Below are positions 1-10,977 of a DNA stretch of 64,000 bases, piece after piece. Origin of the DNA: Saprospiraceae bacterium (GTDB taxonomy: Bacteria > Bacteroidota > Bacteroidia > Chitinophagales > Saprospiraceae); NCBI GenBank assembly GCA_016787525.1, contig JAEUUP010000012.1, forward strand, positions 1 through 64,000. Direction: 5' to 3'. The translations under genes and the position numbers were made by a program. The notes below the pieces were generated by a model. It made no database searches. It saw only the letters and a program-made list of their open reading frames with translations, and was not told where the DNA came from. Position 1 is the first letter of the stretch. Each line of letters opens with the position of its first letter.

Positions 1-3000
1 ATCTACTATCGTGTCGTTCGGTACATTCAACAAACTTGGTTGGGTGATGTCGCGCACTGTCAATACTTGTGTGCGGGTTGTCACGTTGCCACAGGCATCT
101 GTCGCTGTCCATGTCCGCGTTAAGGTGTAATTATTATTACAATTCCCATTTGTGCGTACTTCGTTGAATAACAATCCTATCGTCGCATCACACACATCAC
201 TTACTGAGGGGGTCGCTGCCACTGGTACTGCTGAACATTCTACCGTCGTGTCCGCAGGTACGCCTGTGATGATGGGTTTTTGGGTGTCTCGGATGGTTAA
301 TTTTGCTGTTCTTGAAACGCTGTTGTCACAGTCGTCGGTCGCTGTGAATGTGACCGTTGCTGTGCCAACTATACCGCAGGTCGTTGTTGTCAAACCTGTG
401 TAGTTGTGCGTCCATGTGATGTTGCCGCAATTGTCGGTCGCTCGTCCTCCGCCGTGGTTGGTCAACCAGTTTTGGATGTCTTGGACATTGCCCAAACCGT
501 TGCATTCGATGATGGTATCGGTCGGATTTATTGAAACAATTGGTTTGATTGTGTCTTGTACTGTCAACACTTGTGTCGCCGTTTGCGTGTTGCCGCACAC
601 GTCCGTCACTGTCCATGTTCGCGTCAAGGTGTAGTTGTTTGGGCAGTTGCCGTCCGTGCGGGTTTGGGCATAATTCACCGTCAAACTCGCATCGCAGTTG
701 TCACCCGCTGTTACGTTCGCAGGGGTCGGTATCGCGCTACAATCTACTATCGTATCGTTCGGCACATTCAACAAACTTGGTTGGGTGATGTCGCGTACTG
801 TCAATACTTGTGTGCGGGTTGTCACGTTGCCACAGGCATCCGTTGCTGTCCATGTCCGCGTTAAGGTGTAATTGTTATTACAATTTCCATTCGTGCGTAC
901 TTCATTGAATACTAATCCTATCGTCGCATCACACACGTCACTTACTGAGGGGGTCGCTGCCACTGGTACTGCCGAACATTCCACCGTCGTGTCCGATGGG
1001 ACACCTGTGATAACTGGGTTTTGGGTGTCTCGGATGGTCAATGTTGCTGTTCTGCTCACACTATTGCCGCAGTCGTCGGTTGCTGTAAATGTCACTGTTG
1101 CTGTGCCGACTATGCCGCAAGTTGTCGTTGTCAAACCTGTGTAGTTGTGCGTCCACGTCACAGTTCCACAAACGTCAGAGGCGGTTGCGCTGCCATGGCG
1201 GTTGAGCCATGCTTGTATGTCGGCTGTGTTACCTAAGCCGTTACATTCTATAATGGTGTCTTTTGGAAAAACTGTAAAAACAGGCGGAACTGTATCAATG
1301 ATACGGAAAACAGCCGTTGTTTTTGAGCTATCGGTACATTCATCGTAAACGGTGAATGTGACTGTTGCACGACCTGTTTGACCACATTCGTCGGTCAAAA
1401 TAGTGTAATTGTTTGACCATGTGAAATTTGTGGAAACATTGTCCGAAACTGTTGCGCCACCGTGATTGGCTAGCCATGCGTTTAAAGCAGCTATATTGCC
1501 TGCACCATCACACTGCACAGCTGTGTCACGAGCTGGCGTGACAAAAGTAGGAGCTGTTACATCGCGGAAACCTGCATCAATGTCATTATTGGTTTGGTTT
1601 GAGATGATGGTGATGGAATCGGTTGAGCCTGTGAGGTTGACATCACTATCGAGAGCATCGTTGCCACCTGCATCTTTTGTCGAATACGCTAAACCTGTTG
1701 GCGTGGTTGGGAAACCGAAAGTCACAACATAGCGTCCTGCGATGAGGTTGGTAAATGCGTATTTACCCGTGGCATCGGTTATTGTGTTGCGATTGACTGT
1801 TGCGCCTGTGCCGTCAATGCCTGTTAAGGTGACTGGTACGTTGGGCAGAGGTTGTTCACCCACATCTTGTATGCCATTTTCATTGCAATCCAACCAAGCA
1901 TAATCGCCGATTGTTGCGTAACGGATATAACCCGCGTCAATGGTCAGATTGACTTCGCCAGAAGCCAAATTTACTGAGGGGGCCTGTCCAGTTGTCAAAT
2001 CGGCATCGGAGTCGAGTGAGTCGAGACCAATGTTACGAATGGTTGGCAAATAACCGTTTGGTTTTGTAAATGTAACAGTATAAATACCGGGCGTTAAATT
2101 TTGGAATAAATAAAATCCTGAAGCATCGGTTGTTTGAGTCAAGTTTATAATTTTTCCATTAATATCTGTCCCTGTTAAAGTTACAGTCACACCACTTATG
2201 CCTGGTTCACCTGCATTTTGAACGCCATTTGCATTCAAATCTTCCCAAACATAGTTGCCCAATGCTGAATTACATTGGTCAACGCTTATTTTTATACCTT
2301 CTGAATACGTCTCGCAGCCATTGCCTTGAGTGACAATCAAACGATAGTAAACTGTTTGGGTCAAAGTCGGTGTTTGATAGGTTTCAGAGGTTGCGCCAGC
2401 GACATTTGACCAACCGATACTGTCTGTGCTGATTTGCCATTGATATGTTGCTGTGCCAATGCCGCCATAGATTGTTGGTTGTAAAAGAGTGGTTTCACCC
2501 GCACAGTAAACACGGCAATTGTTGGGGACTAATTTGACATTTTGAATAATATTTGAACATGAGCCGCTTAGATTTGATGCAACAAGGCGGATGTAAGTCG
2601 TTGTTGTGATGGGTTGGGTACGATAAGTCAAGCTTGTTTCGCCTAAAATATCCGTCCAAGTAGCACCATTGGGACTGCTTTGCCATTGGTAAGTTGTGCT
2701 TGGCGTTACACAACTTGAAGCTATGGTCGAAGCGGTCAAATCTACTTGTTCACCATTACAAAAAAAGAAAACTTGAGGGTCTGCGATGACTGTTGCCGTG
2801 ACGACATCTGAAGTAGCTGTATTGCAACCATTGCCCGTTGACGACACAAGCACACGATAATATATGACACCGACGGCTATACTGAGGGGGGTGTATGTTG
2901 GATTTGTTGCGCCTGCAATATCTGTCCAACCTGTTGCGCCGTTGGTGCTGCTTTGCCATTGGTATTGCAAAGCAGGTGTGCCGCCTGTGGCTGTGGTTGT

Positions 3001-3468
3001 AAATGCCAAACTACCACCCAAACATTCGACGATGCTGGTTGGTTGAAGTGTAATTTGTGGGTCATCAACGACTGTGACGAGTTGAGTATTTGAAAAAGCC
3101 GTATCGCAACCGATACCATCGCAAATGCGAAGAAGTCTGAAATGAGTGGTTTGAGTTAAAGGATTTGTTGTATAAGTTGATGAATTTGAGTTAGTTATAT
3201 CTATCCAAACGAGTCCAGTAGGGCTTTGTTGCCATTGGAAATGACAATTGCCTGCACCCGTGTTTGTGATGTTGGCATTGAGCGTGGCGATACCACCAGA
3301 GCAAATCGTCGTTGCACCAGAAATAATCATAGTCGGGTCGCTGACAACAGTGACATCAACGGCATTGGAAATGGAGCACTCCGTCTGCCCCCTCAGTATC
3401 GTCACTGAAAAAGCTAAAAAATAGGAAACTAAGAGTGCAGTTTTTCTCAAACGAGTAAAAATATTCAT
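1..3468 (-). CDS. Giant secreted Ig/SdrD_B/HYR-repeat adhesin-like protein (3' end outside window)
   Basis: The frame is open from an ATG at 3468 to the window edge, giving 1156 codons with no stop; I spot-checked the frame at six places. The N-terminus is a signal peptide ending near FSVTILRGQ, followed by several Ig-like modules with paired cysteines (about residues 30-400). Two SdrD_B-like modules follow (about 405-615; motifs LDCNENGIQD and ITDATGKYAF). Then come HYR-like repeats containing TWTATDACGN and TWTHNYTG (about 617 to the end). Such proteins are surface or secreted adhesins in Bacteroidota, usually T9SS cargo, but any sorting domain lies beyond the window. The first modules are paralogous to those of the upstream gene. 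Copies of the dispersed word fall in it at 202, 943, 1972, 2879 and 3388; those at 202 and 943 sit in duplicated HYR modules. Exact function is unknown. Confidence 0.85.
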   Translation of the reverse strand, partial: MNIFTRLRKTALLVSYFLAFSVTILRGQTECSISNAVDVTVVSDPTMIISGATTICSGGIATLNANITNTGAGNCHFQWQQSPTGLVWIDITNSNSSTYTTNPLTQTTHFRLLRICDGIGCDTAFSNTQLVTVVDDPQITLQPTSIVECLGGSLAFTTTATGGTPALQYQWQSSTNGATGWTDIAGATNPTYTPLSIAVGVIYYRVLVSSTGNGCNTATSDVVTATVIADPQVFFFCNGEQVDLTASTIASSCVTPSTTYQWQSSPNGATWTDILGETSLTYRTQPITTTTYIRLVASNLSGSCSNIIQNVKLVPNNCRVYCAGETTLLQPTIYGGIGTATYQWQISTDSIGWSNVAGATSETYQTPTLTQTVYYRLIVTQGNGCETYSEGIKISVDQCNSALGNYVWEDLNANGVQNAGEPGISGVTVTLTGTDINGKIINLTQTTDASGFYLFQNLTPGIYTVTFTKPNGYLPTIRNIGLDSLDSDADLTTGQAPSVNLASGEVNLTIDAGYIRYATIGDYAWLDCNENGIQDVGEQPLPNVPVTLTGIDGTGATVNRNTITDATGKYAFTNLIAGRYVVTFGFPTTPTGLAYSTKDAGGNDALDSDVNLTGSTDSITIISNQTNNDIDAGFRDVTAPTFVTPARDTAVQCDGAGNIAALNAWLANHGGATVSDNVSTNFTWSNNYTILTDECGQTGRATVTFTVYDECTDSSKTTAVFRIIDTVPPVFTVFPKDTIIECNGLGNTADIQAWLNRHGSATASDVCGTVTWTHNYTGLTTTTCGIVGTATVTFTATDDCGNSVSRTATLTIRDTQNPVITGVPSDTTVECSAVPVAATPSVSDVCDATIGLVFNEVRTNGNCNNNYTLTRTWTATDACGNVTTRTQVLTVRDITQPSLLNVPNDTIVDCSAIPTPANVTAGDNCDASLTVNYAQTRTDGNCPNNYTLTRTWTVTDVCGNTQTATQVLTVQDTIKPIVSINPTDTIIECNGLGNVQDIQNWLTNHGGGRATDNCGNITWTHNYTGLTTTTCGIVGTATVTFTATDDCDNSVSRTAKLTIRDTQKPIITGVPADTTVECSAVPVAATPSVSDVCDATIGLLFNEVRTNGNCNNNYTLTRTWTATDACGNVTTRTQVLTVRDITQPSLLNVPNDTIVD

Positions 3469-3615
3469 GGTGAATAGATTTGCTAAAATTTTGTGCGGTT
3501 TTCAGTGGGAGGTATGTTTTTTGGCAAAAACACGCATTTATTTTCTCTAAGTAATCTTAAAATCTTATTTATACTGAGGGGGGAGTTTACTTAAAGCTCT
3601 GATAGTATGTATTGT

Positions 3616-3653
3616 TTTTGGTTTGGGAAACTTGCAAGTTTCCCAAACCAAAA
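3616..3653 (-). terminator. 38-bp perfect palindrome after the Ig-repeat gene
   Basis: The sequence is a perfect palindrome centred on CTTGCAAG, with arms TTTTGGTTTGGGAAA and the complement. It begins about 10 bases after the stop codon of the - strand gene and so most likely acts as its terminator. A copy of the dispersed word lies 33 bases further on, before the next gene. Confidence 0.6.
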
Positions 3654-3662
3654 GTTTGTCTT

Positions 3663-6335
3663 CTAATTGCAACAACCATTACCATTGCAAGAGAATGTTG
3701 CACGGTATTTTGTGTTCGCACCCAGTGGTGGTGTGGTGAATGAGTTATTTGTTGCCCCAGAGATGTTGTTCCAACTACCACCACCATCAGTCGAATCCTG
3801 CCATTGGATCGTACAAGTACCCGTGCCACCCGAAGGTGTTGCATTGAGTGTCAAGACCGCTCCCACACAGACTATTTGATTCGGTGTCGTAACTGCAACA
3901 GAAGGTTTAGCAACAATAACAACCGTTGCAACATTGGATGTCTGAGGACCGCATCCATTGCTTGCAGATGTGACCACGACACGATAATATAGTGTACCTG
4001 CTGTGGTGCTTGGTGGTGTATAGCTTGTACCAGTTGCGCTTGGAATAGCTGACCAACCAGTTGTACCATTGGCACTCACTTCCCATTGATAAGTTGTGCC
4101 AATACCGCCTGTTGTCGTTACTGTGAGTGGAATTGTACCATCTATACACTCAGTGATATTTTGTGGTTGTGCTGTAATGACAATGTCATCAATAATATCC
4201 ACTTTGGTTGCGGTTGATGTAATAGATCCGCAACCATCACCCGTAGCACTCGCTGTGACACGATAGTACATTGTACCTGCTGTGGTGCTTGGAGGTGTGT
4301 ATGTCGCTGAATTTGTTGCGCCTACGGCGGCTATCCAACCACTTGTGCCATTCGTACTTTGTTCCCATGTGTATGAAATTGTGCCAACACCTGTACCACT
4401 CGTCAATACGACAGTCATTGAAGTCGTACCGCCCACGCATTCTGTGATGGGTGATGGCTGCGTTTGGATGCTCAAATCTGGGATAATATCCACTTTAGTG
4501 GCATTTGATGTGACTGAACCACAACCATCGCCTGTCGCACTTGCCGTGACACGATAGTACATTGTGCCTGCCGTTCCGCTTGGTGGCGTATATGTTGCAG
4601 AGTTAGTCGCACCTGTTGCCGCTGCCCAACCACTTGTACCATTTGAACTTTGTTCCCATGTGTATGAAATTGTACCGACACCTGTGCCACTCGTCAATAC
4701 AACACTCATTGAAGTCGTACCACCCACGCACTCTGTGATGGGCGATGGCTGTGTTTGAATGGTCAAATCTGGGATAATATCCACTTTAGTGGCATTTGAT
4801 GTGATAGAGCCACAACCATTCCCTGTTGCATTGATGGTCACACGATAATACATTGTACCTGCTGTACCGCTTGGCGGTGTGTATGTAGCTGAGTTGGTCG
4901 CACCTGTTGCAGCAGTCCAGCCACTTGTGCCATTTGTACTTTGTTCCCATGTGTATGAAACCGTACCGACACCCGTACCAGATGATACAACCACACTCAT
5001 AGAAGTTGTGCCACCGACGCATTCGGTGATGGGTGACGGTTGCGTTTGGATACTCAAATCTGAAATAATATCTACTTTAGTCGCATTCGATGTGACAGAA
5101 CCACAACCATCGCCTGTTGCACTTGCTGTGACACGATAGTACATTGTACCTGCTGTACTACTCGGTGGTGTGTATGTAGCCGAGTTGGTCGCGCCTATTG
5201 CGGCAGTCCAACCACTTGTGCCATTTGTACTTTGTTCCCATGTGTATGAAATTGTACCAACACCTGTACCACTCGTCAGTACGACACTCATTGAAGTCGT
5301 ACCACCCACGCACTCTGTAATGGGCGATGGTTGTGTTTGTATAGTCAAATCTGGGATGATGTCCACTTTGGTTGCATTTGAAGTCGTAGGACCGCAACCA
5401 TTCCCCGATGCACTTACAACGACACGATAATACATTGTGCCAGCTGTGCTACTTGGTGGTGTATAAGTGGCAGAGTTGGTTGCACCCGTTGCTGCCGTCC
5501 AACCGCTTGTGCCATTTGCACTTTCTTCCCAACTATATGAAATTGTACCTGTTCCTGTTCCACTTGTCAGTACAACACTCATTGACGTTGTACCACCCAC
5601 GCACTCTGTGATAGGTGATGGTTGCGTTTGGATAGTCAAATCTGGGATAATATCCACTCGTGCTGTGTTTGAAGTCACATTGTCGCAACCGTTGCCTGAG
5701 GCACTGATTGTCACGCGATAATACATCGTACCAGCTGTGCCGCTGGGTGGTGTATAAGTTGCTGAATTGGTTGCACCCGTTGCCGCAGCCCAACCGCTTG
5801 TCCCATTTGCACTTTGCTCCCATGTGTAAGTCAGCGTACCTGTACCCGTTGTGCCAGTCGTAGCGACGCTCATAGAGAGCGTACCACCCACACACTCTGT
5901 AACGGGCTGAGGTTGTGTTTGGATAGTCAAATCAGGGTTAACTGTAATAGCTTGTGTATTGGAAGTTGCCAAATTACAATCAAGTCCAGTACAAGAATAT
6001 GTTGCACGATAGTAAGTCGTGACGGTCAGACCCGTAGGAGAGTAAGTCGTGCCATTAGCACCCGAAATATTAGTCCAGTTCGTAGAACCATCTGCACTTG
6101 ACTGCCACTGTATGGTACAAGTACCCGTTCCACCAGCAACATTAGCCGTTAAAGTAGCCGCACCGCCACTACATATCGTTGTCGCACCCGTGATACTGAT
6201 ACTTGGGTCATTCACCACCGTGATTGTCACTTCATTGGAAGTCGAGCAGGCAGTTTGAGCATTTATTTGCGTCAAAAATGACAATGATAGAAAAAGCCCG
6301 AAAGCAAAACGTTTGTAAACTCTTAAATGGTTCAT
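3663..6335 (-). CDS. Secreted Ig-like repeat protein, apparently truncated at its C-terminus
   Basis: I start this 890-residue protein at the ATG at 6335, because a signal peptide (FGLFLSLSFLTQINAQ) follows directly; upstream in-frame codons look non-coding. The body is an Ig-like start module and about seven near-identical modules of 85-97 residues carrying ITECVGGTTSM, SYTWEQS and TAGTMYYRV. Each has two cysteines, as expected for beta-sandwich adhesin modules. The last module stops abruptly at CNGNGCCN, where sister modules continue (for example CNLATSNTQ). No T9SS sorting domain is present, so export to the surface as normal cargo is doubtful. The gene is upstream of and paralogous to the adjacent adhesin gene. 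It holds no copy of the dispersed word over 2.7 kb. I infer a recent expansion by module duplication followed by 3' loss. Confidence 0.8.
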   Translation of the reverse strand: MNHLRVYKRFAFGLFLSLSFLTQINAQTACSTSNEVTITVVNDPSISITGATTICSGGAATLTANVAGGTGTCTIQWQSSADGSTNWTNISGANGTTYSPTGLTVTTYYRATYSCTGLDCNLATSNTQAITVNPDLTIQTQPQPVTECVGGTLSMSVATTGTTGTGTLTYTWEQSANGTSGWAAATGATNSATYTPPSGTAGTMYYRVTISASGNGCDNVTSNTARVDIIPDLTIQTQPSPITECVGGTTSMSVVLTSGTGTGTISYSWEESANGTSGWTAATGATNSATYTPPSSTAGTMYYRVVVSASGNGCGPTTSNATKVDIIPDLTIQTQPSPITECVGGTTSMSVVLTSGTGVGTISYTWEQSTNGTSGWTAAIGATNSATYTPPSSTAGTMYYRVTASATGDGCGSVTSNATKVDIISDLSIQTQPSPITECVGGTTSMSVVVSSGTGVGTVSYTWEQSTNGTSGWTAATGATNSATYTPPSGTAGTMYYRVTINATGNGCGSITSNATKVDIIPDLTIQTQPSPITECVGGTTSMSVVLTSGTGVGTISYTWEQSSNGTSGWAAATGATNSATYTPPSGTAGTMYYRVTASATGDGCGSVTSNATKVDIIPDLSIQTQPSPITECVGGTTSMTVVLTSGTGVGTISYTWEQSTNGTSGWIAAVGATNSATYTPPSTTAGTMYYRVTASATGDGCGSITSTATKVDIIDDIVITAQPQNITECIDGTIPLTVTTTGGIGTTYQWEVSANGTTGWSAIPSATGTSYTPPSTTAGTLYYRVVVTSASNGCGPQTSNVATVVIVAKPSVAVTTPNQIVCVGAVLTLNATPSGGTGTCTIQWQDSTDGGGSWNNISGATNNSFTTPPLGANTKYRATFSCNGNGCCN

Positions 6336-7718
6336 GAACAGTATGTCTAAATTTTTAGATTTATTTGTCTGAATAAAATGGACAAAATGAATGAAAATAA
6401 CCCCAAAGGTTAGGCAAAAACCTTTCCAAATTGATATTCTAAGCAAAAGAAAAACACTAACAATTCTCATTCATAAATTAATATATGAAACTGTAACCCC
6501 TTGGAAAAGCAGAATAGACTGTCAACAACATGCTGAAATGGTAAGAAAATCTAATAAAAAGATCGTTTTTGGATTCATTTCTGACAAAACTAACCAATTT
6601 TCGCATTTATTCAAACATGTTGTTTCTCTCTTTTTGTATTCCTTTGGTAAAAATCAGCTAATATCTATTAGACAAAGTCACAAAAAATAAACATAGATTC
6701 CATGGCTGAAATTTAAAATTTTGTGACAATCTACCCCTCAGTATTTTTAAAAAAAAGTTGATATATTTTTGTAAAAAACAACTCTAAAAACAAACACAAC
6801 AATACCAATCACAATTGCTCAAAACTTGACATCAGACAATAAAAGAGCAGCAACAACACTACCTTTAAAATAGTATTTTAAATAAATATTTTTTTCAAAA
6901 CTAAAAATTTTCTATGAAAAAACAAATCACTGAATTTCCAACCTATCAAATAATGAAAACAAGTTGACAAAACAATAAACATACTAAAATAATTTCAATT
7001 AATATAATCAATCACTTGTAAACACTTTATTTAAAATATTATAAAATTTAGATTATTGCATACTACAAGTAGTGGACTAGGTTCTATATAAAAGTAAAAT
7101 ATTGTTTTCTCAAATTTCATTTTTAAAAACAAATGTATAAAGTAATGATATCTTAATCTACATTAAATAATCAATGAGGTAGTTGACAACAAACTATTAA
7201 AAATTGTGAAGAAAAGCCTAATTTTGCTTTGGACAAACAATTATTGAGGATTCAAATAGAAAAAAAACAAACATTTATATGGCAGTTTTTACATACTTAT
7301 GTGAAATAAAATGACAAACATCCGCTTTGAAAAACAGCTAACTAAGACTTACTATAATTACATGAGTTTTTGCACATTTATTTTACCATACTTCTTCGCT
7401 TTCTGAATAACTTGGCTACCGCTAATTTGCTTTTAAGACTCACAGTTACATCAGCGACACACCAGATATAATGATTGATATTATTGACTTTAACCAAAAC
7501 TTAAATTAACAAACTTACGCTATGAATAGAAACCATTTATTGCACTTAAAGCAAATCATATCAATGATTTAGATATGACTCATCTGCATTAAAGCTACCA
7601 AAGTTTCGCTACAACTCTGACCCAAACTTATTGCTGTGTCATCGTGTCAACGATAGACGCACATGTGCATGGCATTTTCTAAATTTTATTTTCTAATTTT
7701 TTAAAACAAACTTTACGT
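6336..7718. other. Very AT-rich divergent spacer
   Basis: This 1.4-kb spacer separates the divergent Ig-repeat gene (-) and ricin-lectin gene (+). It is strongly AT-rich, and short frames inside it look non-coding. It holds one copy of the dispersed word at 6734. Around 7511-7536 the leader plus ATG-AATAGAAAC resembles the true start of the downstream gene at about 7706-7731, and the frame stops after about 16 codons, so it may be a relic of a duplicated 5' end. No convincing promoter pair was found. Confidence 0.5.
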
Positions 7719-10700
7719 ATGAACCGAAACTTGTACTTTCGTATTGTGGTATTTCTGATGGCTTTACTCCCCCTCAGTATTTCCGCACAATGCGTCACTC
7801 GCAACGTTACAAACTGTAAAAACTACGACCCTAATCAAGCTATCGGTGCAGCAATGCAAGGCTTTTTTACAGATGGTAGCACAGGCTCGTTCCAATGGCT
7901 TCCAGGTGCAACCATCCAAGATTGTGCTAATGGAACAGCTGTTTTAACAGGTAAATTGCAGCATTTTGGTAATGCTGATCGCGTTTTCAATGTATCCATT
8001 CAATTTGTACGTCGTTCTTGCAATTTAGCTCCTGGCTCTTTTCAAGAAACGGATAACTTACCTCCTGGTACACCTACAACTGGATGGTACTACTACGAAT
8101 GGGGTACCGCCACAATGACTGGCGAAGGTCATCTAGCAGGCGCACAGTTGAATCTTGTTATGCATATGATGCCAGCACAAGCAGGTGTAAATGCACACAA
8201 TCAAGCTCCAGATGTGGGTAAATTAGGGGTAACTGGTTGGTTTGAATGGCAAATTGTATCGCAGCCATCTAATGGTTGGTTGACAATCGCACCTTATGCT
8301 GGTGGTATAGCAGATGTTTGTTTTGTCATGGATGGTACGCCGCCTAACTATTGCAATGGCGACCCATGTGTCACTAACCCTGTGCCGACCCCCTCAGTAA
8401 ATGTAACAAATGCGACAAATGGCGGGGCAAACGGCTGTATTGACATCACGAATTTACCTGCGGGTGCTTCAAGCTCTATCAATGGCAGTACACCTGTTGT
8501 TGATAAAACACAATATTGTGGTTTGGTAGCTGGTACTTATACCATTACAGTTTCTAAAGATGGTTGCACAAAATCGGCTACTGTTACTGTTGGCAATACC
8601 AACACCGACCCTTGTATCACTAATCCTGTACCTACCCCCTCAGTAAATGTAACAAATGCGACAAATGGCGGGGCAAACGGCTGTATTGACATCACGAATT
8701 TACCTGCAGGTGCTTCAAGCTCTATCAACAACGGTGCAGCAACTGTAGGCAAAACGCAGTATTGCGGTTTAGCAGCTGGCACTTACACCATTACTGTGAA
8801 CTTGAATGGTTGTATCAAATCTGTTACAGTTACAGTGGGTAACAACAATACTGACCCTTGTATCACTAATCCTGTGCCTACTCCGACTTATACGGTAACT
8901 AATGCCACAAATGGTGGTGCGAACGGCTGTATCAACATCACAAACTTGCCTGTGGGTGCTTCAAGCTCTATCAATAACGGTGCAGCAACTGTAGGCAAAA
9001 CACAATACTGTGGTTTAGCTGCTGGTACTTATACCATCACGGTCAATTTGAATGGTTGTATCAAATCTGTTACTGTCACTGTTGGCAATAACAACACAGA
9101 TCCTTGTATCACCAATCCTGTACCGACACCAACTTATACAGTAACCAATGCAACGAATGGTGGAGCAAACGGCTGTATCAATATCACAAACTTGCCTGCT
9201 GGTGCTTCAAGCTCTATCAATAACGGCGCAGCAACTGTCGGCAAAACACAATATTGCGGCTTAACAGCTGGCACTTACACTATTACAGTTAACTTGAATG
9301 GTTGTATCAAATCTGTTACAGTTACAGTGGGTAATACTGTCAACTGCACAGTCACAGGCAATACCATTTCAAAAACATGTGTCAACAACATACCTGTCAT
9401 CAATGGCGCAGCATTGGCTGGTTATGAATACATGTGGTTGAAATCTACAACAGGTTGCCCTAACCAATCTAGCCAAGCCATCGCAGGTGCAACAGGACAA
9501 AACTATACCTTGCCTAGCCGCGTGACTGTGACGACTTATTTCGTACGGTGTGCTCGCCCAATTGGTTGTACAACTTGGGGTACTATCAACGAAAGTAACT
9601 GTGTTACTGTTTATGCAACGGATTGTGCGCCAACGGTTAACTGCAACAGCGTGACAGGTAATACCATTTCAAAAACTTGCGTCAATAACATTCCTGTCAT
9701 CAACGGCGCAGCATTGGCTGGTTATGAATACATGTGGTTGAAATCTACAACAGGTTGCCCTAACCAATCTAGCCAAGCCATCGCAGGTGCAACAGGACAA
9801 AACTACACTTTGCCTAGCCGCGTGACTTCAACGACTTATTTCGTACGGTGCGCTCGCCCAATTGGTTGTACTACTTGGGGTACTATCAACGAAAGCAACT
9901 GTGTTACTGTTTATGCAACAGATTGTGCGCCAGCACCAACTTGTACAACAACTTTTGATGGTACAAAATGCTACAGAATTGTCAGCGTTGCGACTGGCAA
10001 AGTATTAGACGTTGCCAGCTTCTCTTACAGTGACAACGCACTTGTACAACAATGGTCTTATAATGGTGGCACCAACCAGAAATGGCAAATTTCATCAATA
10101 GGTAGTGGTTATTTTAAAATTAATGCGCGCCACAGTGGCAAATCATTGGCTTGCCATTATACTTCAACAGGTTCGCAAGTTTATCAATACACATACTACA
10201 CAGGTGGTGCTAAGGATTGGAAAATCGAATGTACAGCTAGCGGTTATTACAAAATCACACACCGTTTGAGCGGCAAGGTGTTGGATTTATCTGGCTCAAG
10301 CACAACTAATGGTGCAAAAATTCAAATTTGGGATTGGAACGGTGGCAATAACCAATTGTGGAAAATCGAAGCTGTATCATGTACAAATGGTGTTTACTCA
10401 TCGAATGCTGATGTAACGACAATGGAAGCTCACCCAGAGTTGAATCGCGCTCGTTTGGAATGGGTCAACAACACGGGTTACAAAAATGACTTTTTCACAG
10501 TTGAAAAAATGAATGCTCAATCTGGCGATTTTGAAAAACTAGAAACAGTGAATTCAAAATATTCAGATACACCAGAGTATTACGTGGCTTTCGACAACAA
10601 TCCTACTGAGGGGGATAATTTCTATCGCGTCGCTGTTACATTCAACGATGGTACTGTCTCTTATTCTGAAACTAAAAAAGTGACTTTCAAATCGTTGTCA

Positions 10701-10949
10701 GATGTTCGCGTATTCCCGAATCCTGCCGACGAGTATATTGATATTGATTTGAAACAGTACAAAGGTACAGAAGTCAATATTTTCTTATACAACAGCTTCG
10801 GTCAACAGGTGCAATATATGAATATCAGCAAAGTAAGCGATAACATGACGCGTCTCGATGTTTCTGCACAAAGTACTGGCAACTACATGTTGAGAGTGAC
10901 TTCTGCTGACAAACGGGCTGTCACAAAACAGGTTATTATTTCAAAATAG
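7719..10949 (+). CDS. Secreted ricin-type lectin repeat protein with T9SS sorting domain
   Basis: This is a 1076-residue protein. The signal peptide (residues 1-24) ends LLPLSISAQ. After a roughly 200-residue unique N-terminal domain come four 80-residue repeats containing DPCITNPVPTP, TNATNGGANGC and GKTQYCGL (about 215-545). Two near-identical 100-residue repeats follow (about 545-745; GYEYMWLKSTTGCPNQSS). A ricin B-type beta-trefoil lies at about 750-890, with QWSYNGGTNQKWQ and IQIWDWNGGNNQLWK as QxW-type motifs; such domains bind sugars. The C-terminus (about 1000-1076; VFPNPADEYIDI and a final VIISK) is a type A T9SS sorting domain. The protein should be exported and anchored on or released from the cell surface. 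Dispersed-word copies at 7769, 8389, 8635 and 10604 encode PLS, PSV and TEG. Confidence 0.88.
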   Translation: MNRNLYFRIVVFLMALLPLSISAQCVTRNVTNCKNYDPNQAIGAAMQGFFTDGSTGSFQWLPGATIQDCANGTAVLTGKLQHFGNADRVFNVSIQFVRRSCNLAPGSFQETDNLPPGTPTTGWYYYEWGTATMTGEGHLAGAQLNLVMHMMPAQAGVNAHNQAPDVGKLGVTGWFEWQIVSQPSNGWLTIAPYAGGIADVCFVMDGTPPNYCNGDPCVTNPVPTPSVNVTNATNGGANGCIDITNLPAGASSSINGSTPVVDKTQYCGLVAGTYTITVSKDGCTKSATVTVGNTNTDPCITNPVPTPSVNVTNATNGGANGCIDITNLPAGASSSINNGAATVGKTQYCGLAAGTYTITVNLNGCIKSVTVTVGNNNTDPCITNPVPTPTYTVTNATNGGANGCINITNLPVGASSSINNGAATVGKTQYCGLAAGTYTITVNLNGCIKSVTVTVGNNNTDPCITNPVPTPTYTVTNATNGGANGCINITNLPAGASSSINNGAATVGKTQYCGLTAGTYTITVNLNGCIKSVTVTVGNTVNCTVTGNTISKTCVNNIPVINGAALAGYEYMWLKSTTGCPNQSSQAIAGATGQNYTLPSRVTVTTYFVRCARPIGCTTWGTINESNCVTVYATDCAPTVNCNSVTGNTISKTCVNNIPVINGAALAGYEYMWLKSTTGCPNQSSQAIAGATGQNYTLPSRVTSTTYFVRCARPIGCTTWGTINESNCVTVYATDCAPAPTCTTTFDGTKCYRIVSVATGKVLDVASFSYSDNALVQQWSYNGGTNQKWQISSIGSGYFKINARHSGKSLACHYTSTGSQVYQYTYYTGGAKDWKIECTASGYYKITHRLSGKVLDLSGSSTTNGAKIQIWDWNGGNNQLWKIEAVSCTNGVYSSNADVTTMEAHPELNRARLEWVNNTGYKNDFFTVEKMNAQSGDFEKLETVNSKYSDTPEYYVAFDNNPTEGDNFYRVAVTFNDGTVSYSETKKVTFKSLSDVRVFPNPADEYIDIDLKQYKGTEVNIFLYNSFGQQVQYMNISKVSDNMTRLDVSAQSTGNYMLRVTSADKRAVTKQVIISK

Positions 10950-10977
10950 TTTTGAGTTAATTCTCGCTTAATAATTG

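Noticed and set aside
6391-6690. A 99-codon frame in the AT-rich divergent spacer
   Set aside because: Composition is lysine- and phenylalanine-rich without protein-like pattern, and it overlaps the upstream leader of the - strand gene.
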